DNA of 64,000 nt from Streptomyces resistomycificus (GCF_001514265.1 NZ_KQ948992.1:62001-126000), one strand, 5' to 3'; shown: positions 24,980-33,827, counted from the stretch's first letter. Numbers and translations are program-made. The notes: generated by a model not told the origin, from the sequence alone.

Positions 24980-25202
24980 CGTCCACGGTCCGAGGGGAGT
25001 CCGGCCGTCACCGGAGGGGGCCGGGGGCGTTCGCTTCGACTTCGACGGACCTGTGGGCCGGCCTCTTTCCCGACGGCTCCGAGAAGCCTGTCGCCGGACG
25101 GGCGGTCCCCGGTGCCTCCCGGCCCTGACGGTGGGACCTGCCGCGCGTCCTCGGTTCCGAGGTGGCCCTGACGCGCCGGCGCCGCGGCTACGCTTCCCAG
25201 CC

Positions 25203-25820
25203 ATGAGCACCGGGAACGCGGCGGGCCTGCGCGAGCGCAAGAGGCAGCGGATGTACCAGGTTCTGTCGGACGTGGCGATCGGGCTGTTCCTGGAGAAGGG
25301 GTTCGACGCGGTGTCGGTCGCCGAGGTGGCCCCCGCGGCGGAGGTCTCGAAGCCGACGCTCTTCCGGTACTTCCCAGCGAAGGAGGACCTCGTCCTGTAT
25401 CGGATCGCCGATCACGAGGAGGAGGCCGCGCGGGTGGTGGAGGGGGCGGAGGTGGCGCCCCTGGTGGCGCTGCGGCGGCACTTCCTCGACGGGCTGGAGC
25501 GGGGCGACCCGGTCACCGGGCTCAGCGACCATCCGCAGGTGCTCGCCTTCCACGCCCTGCTCTACGGGACGCCCTCGCTGGCGGCGCGGGTGTACGCCTA
25601 CCAGGAACGGTCGGAGGCCGCGCTGGCGCGGGCGCTCGGCGGTGGACTGGAGGCGCGGCTGGCCGCGGGGCAGATCGTGGCCGTACGGCGGATCCTCGCG
25701 CTGGAGAACTGGCGGCGGATCGCGGAGGGGGAGCGGGTGGCGGACGTGCGCCCGGACGCGGTGGCCGCGGCGGAGCGGGCGTTCGGGGTGCTGGAGGCCG
25801 GGCTGCCGCAGCTGGCGTGA
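25203..25820 (+). CDS. TetR-family regulator
   Basis: A 205-residue repressor. The N-terminal HTH (IGLFLEKGFDAVSVAEVAPAAEVSKPTLFRYFPAKEDLV) is textbook TetR; the rest is the all-helical ligand-binding domain. The ATG at 25203 is preferred over the longer frame because the HTH then starts at the usual distance. TACGCT lies 8 nt upstream. It is 71 nt upstream of the HelD-type helicase gene, so it could control that gene or itself. The 220-bp gap before it (24980-25202) shows no gene. Confidence 0.9.
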   Translation: MSTGNAAGLRERKRQRMYQVLSDVAIGLFLEKGFDAVSVAEVAPAAEVSKPTLFRYFPAKEDLVLYRIADHEEEAARVVEGAEVAPLVALRRHFLDGLERGDPVTGLSDHPQVLAFHALLYGTPSLAARVYAYQERSEAALARALGGGLEARLAAGQIVAVRRILALENWRRIAEGERVADVRPDAVAAAERAFGVLEAGLPQLA

Positions 25821-25854
25821 GGGCCGCCGTTCCAGCATGAGTCTCGGTAAAAAA

Positions 25855-25884
25855 TTTAACTCGGTTACGTTATTCCGGTACGCT
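25855..25884 (+). promoter_or_regulatory. AT-rich promoter of the HelD-type gene
   Basis: An unusually AT-rich 30-bp island in very GC-rich DNA. TTTAAC (25855-25860) and TACGCT (25879-25884) are 18 bp apart, and TACGCT is 7 nt before the ATG at 25892. A direct repeat CTCGGTAA/CTCGGTTA (about 25842 and 25860) overlaps the -35 and could be bound by the adjacent TetR. Confidence 0.55.
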
Positions 25885-25891
25885 CGCTGGA

Positions 25892-27964
25892 ATGACGTCA
25901 CCCGACCCTTCCCTCCGTGACTCCCTCCGTCTCGAACGCGCCCACCACGACCGCTGCCGTACCGCCCTCGCCGCCATGGTCGACGGGGCCGTCGAACACG
26001 TCGTCACCGGCGAGGACGTCTCCGCCTCCGGCGCCGACGCCGAAGTGCTCGGGTACCGGCTGCGCAGCCGGGCCGAGGAGATGCGGGAGCTGCCCGAAGG
26101 ACCCCTGTTCTTCGGGCGGCTGGACTTCGAGGGCGGTGAGCACGAAGGCCAGAGCTATCGCATCGGGCGGCTGCGGATCAGCGAGCACCCCGCCGCCCCG
26201 CCCCTCGTCGTCGACTGGCGCGCCCCCGTCTCCCGGGTCTTCTACCAGGCGAGCGCCGGTGATCCGCAGGGTGTCGCCGTGCGGCGGCGGTTCGGCTGGG
26301 CGCCGGGCAGCAGGGGCGAATCCACCGACCTGACCGGACTGGAGGACGAGCACCTCGGCCGGGGCGAGTCGCAGGTCAGCGAGATCGTCGCCCGCGAGAT
26401 CGAACGGCCCCGCGTCGGCCCGATGCGGGACATCGCCGCGACCATCCAGCCCGAGCAGGACGATCTCGTACGAGGTGACCTGGCCGAGTCGGTGTGCGTG
26501 CAGGGCGCCCCGGGGACCGGGAAGACGGCCGTCGGACTGCACCGGGCCGCCTACCTGCTCTACACCCACCCGCAGCGCATCCGGCGCGGAGGCCTGCTGA
26601 TCCTCGGGCCCAACCGGACCTTCCTGTCGTACATCGCGGCGGTCCTGCCGGCCCTCGGCGAGACGGGCGTACGGCAGTCGACGCTCCTGGAGGAGATCGC
26701 CCGGCATCCGGTCGGCGGCGTCGACGACGAGCGGACGGCCGTCGTCAAGCACGACGAACGGATGGCCGAGGTGCTGCGGCGGGCGCTGTACGCGCGCGTG
26801 CCGGCGGAGGCGACGACGGAGGCGGCGGGGGAGACACGGACGCGGCCGAAGACGCCGGCGAGTGGAGGGCTCACCCTGGCCGACGGGTCGTACCGGTGGC
26901 GGGTGCCGGCGCGCGAACTCGCGCGGATCGTGGCGGACGTCCGGGCCGAGGAGCCGCCGTACGGTGTCGGGCGGGAGCGGGTGCGCAGCCGGGTGGTGCG
27001 GAGTGTGCAACTCCAGGCGGAACGGCGGGCGGGGCCGCAGCCGAACGCCTGGGTGCAGCGGGTCTCACGGTCGCGGGTGGTCCGGGAGTACCTCGACGCC
27101 GTATGGCCGCGGGTGCGGCCGGAGGAGGTGGTGGCCGAACTCCTCAGCGACCGCGCGGTGCTGGCGGCGGCCGCCGAGGGCCTGCTGGACGCCGACGAAC
27201 AGAAGGCGCTGCTGTGGGCGAGGTCGCCGCGGTCGTGGAAGTCGGCGCGCTGGTCGGCCGCCGACCTCGTCCTGCTCGACGAAGTCGCCGGGCTCGTGGA
27301 GCATCCTCAGGCGTACGGCCATCTCGTCGTCGACGAGGCGCAGGACCTCTCCCCGATGGAGTGCCGGGCGATCGCCCGCCGTGCTCCCTTCGGCTCCCTC
27401 ACGGTCCTCGGCGACCTCGCCCAGGGGACCACGCCCTGGGCGGCCAGGACCTGGGACACGACCCTGCGCCACCTGGGCAGACCGGACGCGGTCGTGGTCG
27501 CGCTGACGACGGGCTTCCGGGTGCCGAAGGCCGTCGTGGCGCTCGCCAACCGGCTGCTGGCCCGCCTGGACGTGGACGTGCCGGCGGGGCGGTCGTCGCG
27601 CGGGGACGGGGAGCTGCGGATCAGGGAGGCGACCGACGTGCTCGACGCGGTCGTGGACGCCGTGCGGGACGCGTCGGCGCGCGAGGGGTCCGTCGGAGTC
27701 GTCGCGGCCGACGCGGACGTGGACCGGGTGCGGCGGGCGCTCGACGCGGCCGGGATCGAGACGGCGGGCCCGGACGCGCCGGCGGCCCGGGTGAGCGTCG
27801 TCCCCGCGACCCTCGTCAAGGGCCTCGAGTACGACCATGTCGTCGCCGTCGAGCCGGCCGCGATCGCGGCGGCGGAGGAACGCGGACTGCACCGGCTGTA
27901 CGTGGTGCTCACGCGGGCGGTGTCCCGGCTGGAGGTGGTGCACGCGCGGCCGCTGCCGTTCTGA
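25892..27964 (+). CDS. HelD/UvrD-like superfamily 1 helicase-type ATPase
   Basis: 690 residues, the usual size of actinobacterial HelD. An N-terminal coiled-coil/arm region carries RLDFEGGEHEGQSYRIGR and the LVVDWRAPVSRVFYQ signature. Walker A (GAPGTGKTAVGLHRAAYLL) is near residue 207, Walker B-like VVDEAQDLSPM near 481, and motif GLEYDHVVAVEP in the C-terminal helicase lobe. HelD binds RNA polymerase and releases stalled or drug-blocked complexes. Relatives called HelR give rifamycin tolerance in Streptomyces. I see no rifamycin-associated element upstream, so that specific role is not supported here. Confidence 0.9.
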   Translation: MTSPDPSLRDSLRLERAHHDRCRTALAAMVDGAVEHVVTGEDVSASGADAEVLGYRLRSRAEEMRELPEGPLFFGRLDFEGGEHEGQSYRIGRLRISEHPAAPPLVVDWRAPVSRVFYQASAGDPQGVAVRRRFGWAPGSRGESTDLTGLEDEHLGRGESQVSEIVAREIERPRVGPMRDIAATIQPEQDDLVRGDLAESVCVQGAPGTGKTAVGLHRAAYLLYTHPQRIRRGGLLILGPNRTFLSYIAAVLPALGETGVRQSTLLEEIARHPVGGVDDERTAVVKHDERMAEVLRRALYARVPAEATTEAAGETRTRPKTPASGGLTLADGSYRWRVPARELARIVADVRAEEPPYGVGRERVRSRVVRSVQLQAERRAGPQPNAWVQRVSRSRVVREYLDAVWPRVRPEEVVAELLSDRAVLAAAAEGLLDADEQKALLWARSPRSWKSARWSAADLVLLDEVAGLVEHPQAYGHLVVDEAQDLSPMECRAIARRAPFGSLTVLGDLAQGTTPWAARTWDTTLRHLGRPDAVVVALTTGFRVPKAVVALANRLLARLDVDVPAGRSSRGDGELRIREATDVLDAVVDAVRDASAREGSVGVVAADADVDRVRRALDAAGIETAGPDAPAARVSVVPATLVKGLEYDHVVAVEPAAIAAAEERGLHRLYVVLTRAVSRLEVVHARPLPF

Positions 27965-28012
27965 GGGCGAAAGGCCGGGCGGACGACGGAGTCCCCCGGT
28001 AGCGTCCTCGCC

Positions 28013-28057
28013 GTGATCACCGCCAGACCTTCGTCACGATGGGCGCGGGTGTCCTGA
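28013..28057 (+). CDS. Possible 14-aa leaderless upstream ORF
   Basis: TAGCGT (28000-28005) lies 7 nt before a GTG that opens a 14-codon frame. The TGA of this frame overlaps an ATG of the HAD gene (TGATG at 28055-28059), an arrangement that would couple translation of the two. The peptide (VITARPSSRWARVS) has no recognisable feature. The main gene also has an ATG at 28039. Confidence 0.35.
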   Translation: MITARPSSRWARVS

Positions 28058-28620
28058 TGCTGCTCTTCCTCGACGTCGACGGGACGCTGATTCCCTTCGG
28101 AGCGCCGCCGTACCCGGTGTACGAGGCTCCCGACCGGGTGCCCCCGGAGGAGGCCGCCGCGCATCCGCTGCTCAGCCGCGCCGACCCCGCGCTCGGTCCG
28201 CGGCTGGTGGCGCTGGGGTGCGAACTGCTGTGGGCCACGACGTGGATGGAGGACGCCAACCTCTGCCTCTCGCCCTGGCTCGGGCTGCCTCGGCTGCCGG
28301 TGGTGGACTGGCCGGAGGAGGAGGACCGGCCGGAGGAGGAAGCCGGTGTGGGGCCGCGCCGGGACCGGTACGCCGGTCCGAACGCCGGCTCGCCCGCCGC
28401 ACCGCACTGGAAGACCCGGCACCTCCTCGACCGGGCGGCGGGCCGGCCCTTCGTCTGGCTGGACGACGAGATCACCGAAGCCGACCGGGTGTGGGTGGCC
28501 GCCCGGCACACCGCCCCGGCCCTCCTCCACCGGGTGGACCACCGGTACGGGCTCACCGACGCGGACTTCGCGGCCGTGTCCGCGTGGCTTCGGGTCAGCG
28601 GCGGCCCAGCAGCTCCGTGA
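28039..28620 (+). CDS. HAD-domain protein
   Basis: 193 residues; the second ATG at 28057 (MLLFLDVDGTLIPFG) is an equally good start. HAD motif I is LDVDGTL, followed by ELLWATTWMEDAN (motif II-like, Thr), and a late acidic motif FVWLDDEITEAD (motif IV). The central 40 residues are Glu/Arg/Pro-rich. Probably a phosphatase of unknown substrate. It is not linked in an operon to the genes beside it. Confidence 0.8.
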   Translation: MGAGVLMLLFLDVDGTLIPFGAPPYPVYEAPDRVPPEEAAAHPLLSRADPALGPRLVALGCELLWATTWMEDANLCLSPWLGLPRLPVVDWPEEEDRPEEEAGVGPRRDRYAGPNAGSPAAPHWKTRHLLDRAAGRPFVWLDDEITEADRVWVAARHTAPALLHRVDHRYGLTDADFAAVSAWLRVSGGPAAP

Positions 28621-28886
28621 TCCGCGTGAGCCGTCCTCGCCGTGGGCCGTGGCCGAGTCCGGCCACCCGGCGGGCCTGGCGACCCTTGACGACCACCAGC
28701 CTCGGTCGCGCGCCCGGCGCTGCCAAGTACCCACTGAAGAAGGTGGGTACGGCTGACGTCCCGCCGGTGCTGGGAGGGCGGCAGGCCCCCGCACACGAAC
28801 GGGGCGGCGTACGGCCGACGCGGTGTCGGAGTACGCCGCCCTGGGGCGGGACGAGGTGCGGGAGGCGGCCCGCGGTGTCATGACCG

Positions 28887-29672
28887 CTACTTCGGGTCGC
28901 TGTTGAACTTCGCGGCCGACCAGCGGTAGCCGAGGACGGCGAGGCCCAGGGACCAGGCGACGCTGATCCACCCGTTGTTGCCGATCTCGGTGCCGAGGAG
29001 CAGCCCGCGCAGGGTCTCGATGGCGGGCGTGAAGGGCTGGTACTCGGCGATCGGCTGGAACCAGCCCGGCATCGCGTCGACCGGAACGAAGGCGCTGGAC
29101 AGCAGCGGCAGCAGGATCATCGGCATCGCGTTGTTGCTGGCGGCCTCGGCGTTGGGGCTGATCAGGCCCATGCCGACGGCGATCCAGGTGAGCGCCAGGG
29201 CGAAGAGCACGAGCAGTCCGAACGCCGCCAGCCACTCCAGGACGGTGGCGTCCGTGGAGCGGAAGCCGATGGCGACGGCGACGGCGCCGACGAGGACCAC
29301 GCTGATGATGGCCTGCAGCACACTGCCGACGACGTGCCCGATGATCACGGAGCCGCGGTGGATGGCCATGGTGCGGAAGCGGGCGATGATGCCCTCGGTC
29401 ATGTCGCCGGACACGGACACGGCGGTGCCGACGACGGTGGAACCGATGGTCATGAGCAGGATGCCGGGGACGATGTAGGCGATGTACGCCGAGCGGTCCG
29501 CGCCGCCGATCCCGGCGCTCATCGCGTCGCCGAAGATGTAGACGAAGAGCAGCAGCAGCATGATCGGTGTGAGCAGCAGGTTCAGGGTGAGGGAGGGGTA
29601 GCGGCGCGCGTGCAGGAGGTTGCGGCGCAGCATCGTGGAGGAGTCGCGCACGGCGAGGGAGAGGGAGCTCAT
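28887..29672 (-). CDS. ABC-2 type exporter permease (DrrB-like)
   Basis: 261 residues with six predicted transmembrane segments (PSLTLNLLLTPIMLLLLFVYIF, VVGSVLQAIISVVLVGAVAVAI, GLLVLFALALTWIAVGMGL and others). The GDMTEGIIARFRTM signature is found in DrrB-type permeases. The ATG at 29672 overlaps the stop of the ATPase gene (ATGA), so the two are coupled. The product should export a drug or lipid-like molecule. Nothing adjacent identifies the substrate. Confidence 0.9.
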   Translation of the reverse strand: MSSLSLAVRDSSTMLRRNLLHARRYPSLTLNLLLTPIMLLLLFVYIFGDAMSAGIGGADRSAYIAYIVPGILLMTIGSTVVGTAVSVSGDMTEGIIARFRTMAIHRGSVIIGHVVGSVLQAIISVVLVGAVAVAIGFRSTDATVLEWLAAFGLLVLFALALTWIAVGMGLISPNAEAASNNAMPMILLPLLSSAFVPVDAMPGWFQPIAEYQPFTPAIETLRGLLLGTEIGNNGWISVAWSLGLAVLGYRWSAAKFNSDPK

Positions 29673-30634
29673 CGGACGTTCTCCTTGGGCTGGTTGGGCT
29701 GGTGGGGGATGTCGGCGCCGCCGGTGAGGGCGAAGAACACGTCGTCGAGGTCGGGGGTGTGGACGGTCAGTTCGTCGGCCTCGATGTTGGCCACGGACAG
29801 CCAGTCGAGGATGGAGCGCAGTTCGCGCTGGCTGCCGTCGCTGGGGATCTGCAGCGCGAGTGCCTCGTCGTCGCGGGCGACCTCGCGCAGCGTGGACGCG
29901 GCGGACTGGTAGGCGGCCGGGTCGGTGAAGCGCAGCCGGACGTGTCCGCCGGGGATGAGTCGCTTGAGCTCGTCGGCGCTGCCTTCGGCGGCGATTTTGC
30001 CGTCGCTCAGGACCGCGATGCGGTCGGCGAGTTCGTCGGCCTCTTCCAGGTACTGGGTAGTGAGGAAGACGCTGACGCCGCCGGAGACCAACTGGCGGAT
30101 GATGCCCCACATGTTGTGCCGGCTGCGCGGGTCGAGGCCGGTGGTGGGTTCGTCGAGGAAGATGATCCGCGGGTCGCCGACCAGGGTCATGGCGATGTCG
30201 AGGCGGCGCTTCATGCCGCCGGAGTAGGTGGAGGCGGGCTTCTTCGCGGCCTCGGTCAGGTCGAAGCGCTCCAGGAGTTCGGCGGCGACCCGGCGTCCCT
30301 CGGCACGGGGGAGGTGGTGCAGGTCGGCCATGAGGAGCATGTTCTCCTCGCCGGTGATCAGGCCGTCGACGGCGGAGAACTGCCCGGTGACACCGATCGC
30401 GGCGCGCACGGCCTGCGGGTCGGTGGCGAGGTCGTGGCCGCCGACGCGGATCTCACCGGCGTCGGCGGTGATGAGGGTGGAGAGGATCTTGACGGCGGTG
30501 GTCTTGCCGGCTCCGTTCGGCCCGAGCAGGGAGAAGACCGTGCCTTCGGGGACGCTCAGGTCGATCCCGTCGAGGACGACCTTGTCGCCGTAGGACTTGC
30601 GCAGCCCGTTCGCCGCGATGGCCAAGCTGGTCAT
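29669..30634 (-). CDS. ABC exporter ATP-binding protein (DrrA-like)
   Basis: 321 residues. Walker A GPNGAGKTT is at residues 38-46, the ABC signature YSGGMKRRLDIA near 137, and Walker B RIIFLDEPTTGLDPRSR near 156. A C-terminal DrrA-type extension (DDVFFALTGG) follows. It drives the permease encoded by the overlapping downstream gene. The upstream DUF4097 gene lies 40 nt away on the same strand, so the three form an operon from the promoter at 31387-31415. Confidence 0.94.
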   Translation of the reverse strand: MTSLAIAANGLRKSYGDKVVLDGIDLSVPEGTVFSLLGPNGAGKTTAVKILSTLITADAGEIRVGGHDLATDPQAVRAAIGVTGQFSAVDGLITGEENMLLMADLHHLPRAEGRRVAAELLERFDLTEAAKKPASTYSGGMKRRLDIAMTLVGDPRIIFLDEPTTGLDPRSRHNMWGIIRQLVSGGVSVFLTTQYLEEADELADRIAVLSDGKIAAEGSADELKRLIPGGHVRLRFTDPAAYQSAASTLREVARDDEALALQIPSDGSQRELRSILDWLSVANIEADELTVHTPDLDDVFFALTGGADIPHQPNQPKENVR

Positions 30635-30674
30635 GAGGGGTGCTCCTTCTTCAGGCTGCGGACGGGGATGTCGC

Positions 30675-31349
30675 TCAGAGGCTGCGGGCGGTGATGTCGC
30701 CGTAGGAGGTGGAGGCGTGGATGTTCAGGGCGGCGTCGGCGCCGTCGGCGTTCTTCAGCGCGTTGTTGATGCGGCCGTAGGTGGTGCCGGCGTCGAGGGT
30801 GGCGGAGACGCCGCGGGCGGCGCCGACGGACACCTCGCCGGACTCGGTGCGCAGGACGACCGTGCCGCGGGTGGCTTCGGTGATGCGGATGTCGCCCTTC
30901 TGGACGGTGATCTCGCCGGGGCCGCCCAGACGGCCGACGGTGATGTCGCCGGCGAGGAGGTTCAGGCGGGCGGCGGCGGCCTCGTCGACCTTGACCGAGC
31001 CCTGGGCGCCTTCGAAGGTGAGGTCGCCGAGGCGTCCGACGCCGCGGAACTCGCCGGCGGCGGTCTTGGCCTCGACGCGGGAGCCGGCCGGCAGCTGGAC
31101 GGTCACCTCGACGGACCCGGACGAGGAACCGAGGATCCGGTTCTTGGCCGGCGTGGCCTCGATCCGCAGGACACCGTCGACGTACTCGACCGAGACCTGC
31201 TCGGCGGCCTTCACGTCGCGGTTCTTGGCGGCGTCGGCGGGCCGGATCTCGACGGTGGTGTCGGCCCGGTCGGCGGCGATGAACCGGATGTGTCCCGCGG
31301 GGATGTCCAGGACGGCAAGGACCGGGGCGGGGGTGTCGAACTTCTGCAT
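30675..31349 (-). CDS. DUF4097-family beta-helical protein
   Basis: 224 residues without signal peptide or membrane segment. It has a repeated strand pattern typical of DUF4097/adhesin-like beta-helices (IRFIAADRADTTVEIRP, GDLTFEGAQGSVKVDEA, GDITVGRLGGPGEITVQKG, GDIRITEATRGTVVLRTESGEVSVG). An ATG at 31349 with a GGAGAG ribosome-binding site was chosen. It is often found with ABC exporters and regulators in Streptomyces. Its function is unknown, and it heads the exporter operon here. Confidence 0.85.
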   Translation of the reverse strand: MQKFDTPAPVLAVLDIPAGHIRFIAADRADTTVEIRPADAAKNRDVKAAEQVSVEYVDGVLRIEATPAKNRILGSSSGSVEVTVQLPAGSRVEAKTAAGEFRGVGRLGDLTFEGAQGSVKVDEAAAARLNLLAGDITVGRLGGPGEITVQKGDIRITEATRGTVVLRTESGEVSVGAARGVSATLDAGTTYGRINNALKNADGADAALNIHASTSYGDITARSL

Positions 31350-31386
31350 GATGCTCTCCTTGGCTGCGCTGTTTCTGATGATGGAA

Positions 31387-31427
31387 ACGCTACGTTGCAT
31401 TCATAGGTCTGGCAACAAGCTCGTTGC
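31387..31427 (-). promoter_or_regulatory. Promoter and operator of the DUF4097-exporter operon
   Basis: On the minus strand, TTGCCA (31415-31410) and TAGCGT (31392-31387) are 17 bp apart. The imperfect 16-bp palindrome GCAACAAGCTCGTTGC (31412-31427) overlaps the -35 side. Further TTGC/GCAA elements lie nearby (ATTGCAAT at 31466-31473, CGTTGCGTTGCAATGG near 31504). The whole 31350-31573 gap is notably AT-rich. The regulator that binds is not identified. Confidence 0.6.
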
Positions 31428-31573
31428 GCAAGAAAGGCATCAGTGCAGGTGAGAGCATGGAATTCATTGCAATGGTTCTGAACATAACGCAACACCCCCA
31501 TCCCGTTGCGTTGCAATGGAATGGGGGTGAACGCTACTGGGGGCTCAGGTCACCGGATGTGCGGCGGCTCTGG

Positions 31574-32512
31574 TCACCAGGCGGGGATGACCGGCGCGTC
31601 GGGTTCGTGCCGCCGCCAGGCCTCGTTGAGGCGCGTGAGCCGGTCCGCGGCGCCGATACCGCGCAGGGACGCGACCTTGCCGTCGCTGACTTCGAACGCC
31701 ACGGCGCCCACGACCCGGCCGTCGATCACGGCGAGGACGGCCGGGGAGCCGTTGACCACCGCGATGTGCATCGCGGGCGAGCCGCCCGCCAGCCGCCGCT
31801 TCGCCGCCGTGGGCTTGAAGCCGGCGCGCACGAAGGACGCGACCCGCTCGCGGGTGTCGTGCCGCAACAGCCGCTTGCTCAGCCCGGCGCCGTCCGAGAC
31901 CGCCGTCACGTCGTCGGTGAGCAGCGCCACCAGCCGTTCGGTGCGCCCCGACGTGGCGGCGGCGAGGAACTCCTCGACGACCCGGCGTGCGGACGCGGGG
32001 TCGGCCACGCCGCCGCGACGGCGCTCGGCGGCGACCCGGATCCGGGCCCGGTGGGCGTGCTGCTGGCTCGCGGACTCGGTGATGTCGAGGATCCCGGCGA
32101 TCTCGGCGTGGCCGTAGGAGAAGGCCTCACGCAGGACGTAGACGGCCCGCTCGACCGGCGACAGGCGCTCCAGGAGGGTCAGTACGGCCAGGGACACCGA
32201 TTCGCGCTGCTCGAAGGTGTCGGCCGGGCCGAGCATCGGGTCGCCCTCGAGGAGCGGTTCGGGCAACCAGGCACCGGCCGCTCGCTCGTGGCGCACCTGC
32301 GCGGAGCGGAGCCGGTCGAGGCAGAGGTTGGTGACGACCTTGGTCAGCCACGCCTCCGGTACCTCGACCCGTTCACGGTCCGTGGCCTGCCAGCGCAGGA
32401 ACGTGTCCTGTACGGCGTCCTCAGCGTCGGCGGCCGAGCCGAGCAGACGGTATGCGAGCGAGGCCAGCCGGCCCCGGCTGGCCTCGAACCGATCGATGGC
32501 TGCACTGTCCAT
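31574..32512 (-). CDS. ECF41-type (SigJ-like) sigma factor
   Basis: 312 residues. Sigma region 2 (LASLAYRLLGSAADAEDAVQDTFLRW) and region 4 (LSPVERAVYVLREAFSYGHAEIAGILDI) are followed by a C-terminal SnoaL-like domain of about 130 residues. That is the ECF41 plan, in which the extension regulates the sigma factor in place of an anti-sigma. The WLPEPL linker motif typical of the group is present. The usual NPDKL-type motif is altered (about AADRL). The gene starts 10 nt after the stop of an oxidoreductase gene, the partner class typical of ECF41 loci. Confidence 0.92.
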   Translation of the reverse strand: MDSAAIDRFEASRGRLASLAYRLLGSAADAEDAVQDTFLRWQATDRERVEVPEAWLTKVVTNLCLDRLRSAQVRHERAAGAWLPEPLLEGDPMLGPADTFEQRESVSLAVLTLLERLSPVERAVYVLREAFSYGHAEIAGILDITESASQQHAHRARIRVAAERRRGGVADPASARRVVEEFLAAATSGRTERLVALLTDDVTAVSDGAGLSKRLLRHDTRERVASFVRAGFKPTAAKRRLAGGSPAMHIAVVNGSPAVLAVIDGRVVGAVAFEVSDGKVASLRGIGAADRLTRLNEAWRRHEPDAPVIPAW

Positions 32513-32522
32513 GCGGAACAAC

Positions 32523-33713
32523 CTATGCGGCGGCCCTCACGCCGGCCCGGTCGAGCGCTGTGGTCAGGCGGCGCTTGCGCTTCGGCATGCCGAAGGTGGG
32601 GTGGGCGATGCCCCACCCCGCCCCCTTGAGCACGCCCGCCTTGAGCCGCGCGGCGGTCCGGCCGCCCAGGTACCAGGACTTCGCCCGGACGTCCCCGTCC
32701 ACCATCTGGAAGATCGCGTCCCGCCGCCCGAGGCTGATGTGGTTGCCGTGGTACTTCAGCCCCGTGGCCGGGACCTCACTGCCCGTCAGACGCGCGATGA
32801 TCGCGGCGGTCGCCTGCATGTTGGTGAAGCCGGCCGAGGCGCAGGACATCGGCAGCGGCCGGCCGTTCTCGCCGATCGCGTAGGCGCTGTCACCGGCGGC
32901 GTAGACGTCGGGGTGCGAGACCGAGCGCATGGTGCGGTCGACGACGATCTGGCCGGTCTCGGCGACCTCCAGGCCGCTGGCGGCCGCGATGGGGTGCACG
33001 GCGAACCCGGCCGACCACACGGTCACGTCGGCCGGGATGGAGGTGCCGTCGGCGGCGATCGCCCGGGTCGGCTCGACGGCCTCGATGCCGGTGTGCTCGT
33101 GAACGGTGACGCCGAGCCGGTCGAAGGCGCGGCGGAGGTGACGGCGGGCCTTCGGGGAGAGCCAGGCGCCCAGTTCGCCGCGGGCGGCCAGCGCGATGGA
33201 GAGGTCGGGCCGGGACTCGGCGAACTCGGTGGCGGTCTCGATGCCGGTCAGCCCCTCACCGACGACCAGCACGGTGCCGCCCTCGCCCAGGCCGGCCAGG
33301 CGCTCGCGCAGACGCAGCGCCGAGGACCGGCCGGTCACGTCGAAGGCGTACTCGGCCGCGCCGGGGACGCCGTGGTGGGCCACGGAGCTGCCGAGTGCGT
33401 AGAGAAGCGTGTCGTACGCGAGCTCGTCGTCGCCGTCCTCGCCGGTCACGGCGACGGTCCCGCGCTCGGGGTCGACGCCGGTGACGCGCGCCAGGCGCAG
33501 CCGCACCCCGGTGCCCGCGAACACGTCGGCGAGCCTGCGGGACGCGAGGTCCTGGCCGATCGCGAGCTGGTGGAGGCGCATCCGCTCGACGAAGTCGGGT
33601 ACGGCGTTGACGACGGTGATCTCGGTGTCGGCGGGGGAGAGGCGGCGGGCCAGGTTGCCGGCGGCGAAGGCCCCGGCGTATCCGGCGCCGAGTACGACGA
33701 TGCGGTGCTTCAT
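32523..33713 (-). CDS. NAD(P)/FAD-dependent oxidoreductase (NDH-2-like)
   Basis: 396 residues. The first Rossmann motif is VVLGAGYAGAFAAGNLARRL at residues 6-25, and the second dinucleotide motif GTVLVVGEGLTGIETATEF near 155. A late FAD-binding segment is HPDVYAAGDSAYAIG near 265. It resembles type II NADH dehydrogenases or similar pyridine-nucleotide disulfide-type enzymes without the redox disulfide. Co-transcribed with the ECF41 sigma factor and probably a target of it. The electron acceptor is unknown. Confidence 0.9.
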   Translation of the reverse strand: MKHRIVVLGAGYAGAFAAGNLARRLSPADTEITVVNAVPDFVERMRLHQLAIGQDLASRRLADVFAGTGVRLRLARVTGVDPERGTVAVTGEDGDDELAYDTLLYALGSSVAHHGVPGAAEYAFDVTGRSSALRLRERLAGLGEGGTVLVVGEGLTGIETATEFAESRPDLSIALAARGELGAWLSPKARRHLRRAFDRLGVTVHEHTGIEAVEPTRAIAADGTSIPADVTVWSAGFAVHPIAAASGLEVAETGQIVVDRTMRSVSHPDVYAAGDSAYAIGENGRPLPMSCASAGFTNMQATAAIIARLTGSEVPATGLKYHGNHISLGRRDAIFQMVDGDVRAKSWYLGGRTAARLKAGVLKGAGWGIAHPTFGMPKRKRRLTTALDRAGVRAAA

Positions 33714-33827
33714 GGCGTGCTCCTGTCTCGTTCGCGTGCTCCCTGAACGGGACGGCGCCTCGATTGCTGACAGGAGAAGAGTGTGACGTGAGTCACTTGC
33801 GAACTGCCGGTCGGTGGCGGTGTGTGA

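Noticed and set aside
25821..25891. Rifamycin-associated element before the HelD-type gene
   Set aside because: The long inverted-repeat motif expected for HelR-type rifamycin-induced genes is not present; the region is AT-rich with a different direct repeat.
31424..32629. 401-codon plus-strand frame beginning in the intergenic region
   Set aside because: Most of it is antisense to the ECF41 sigma factor gene and codes for shadow sequence; the AT-rich start is better explained as a promoter region.
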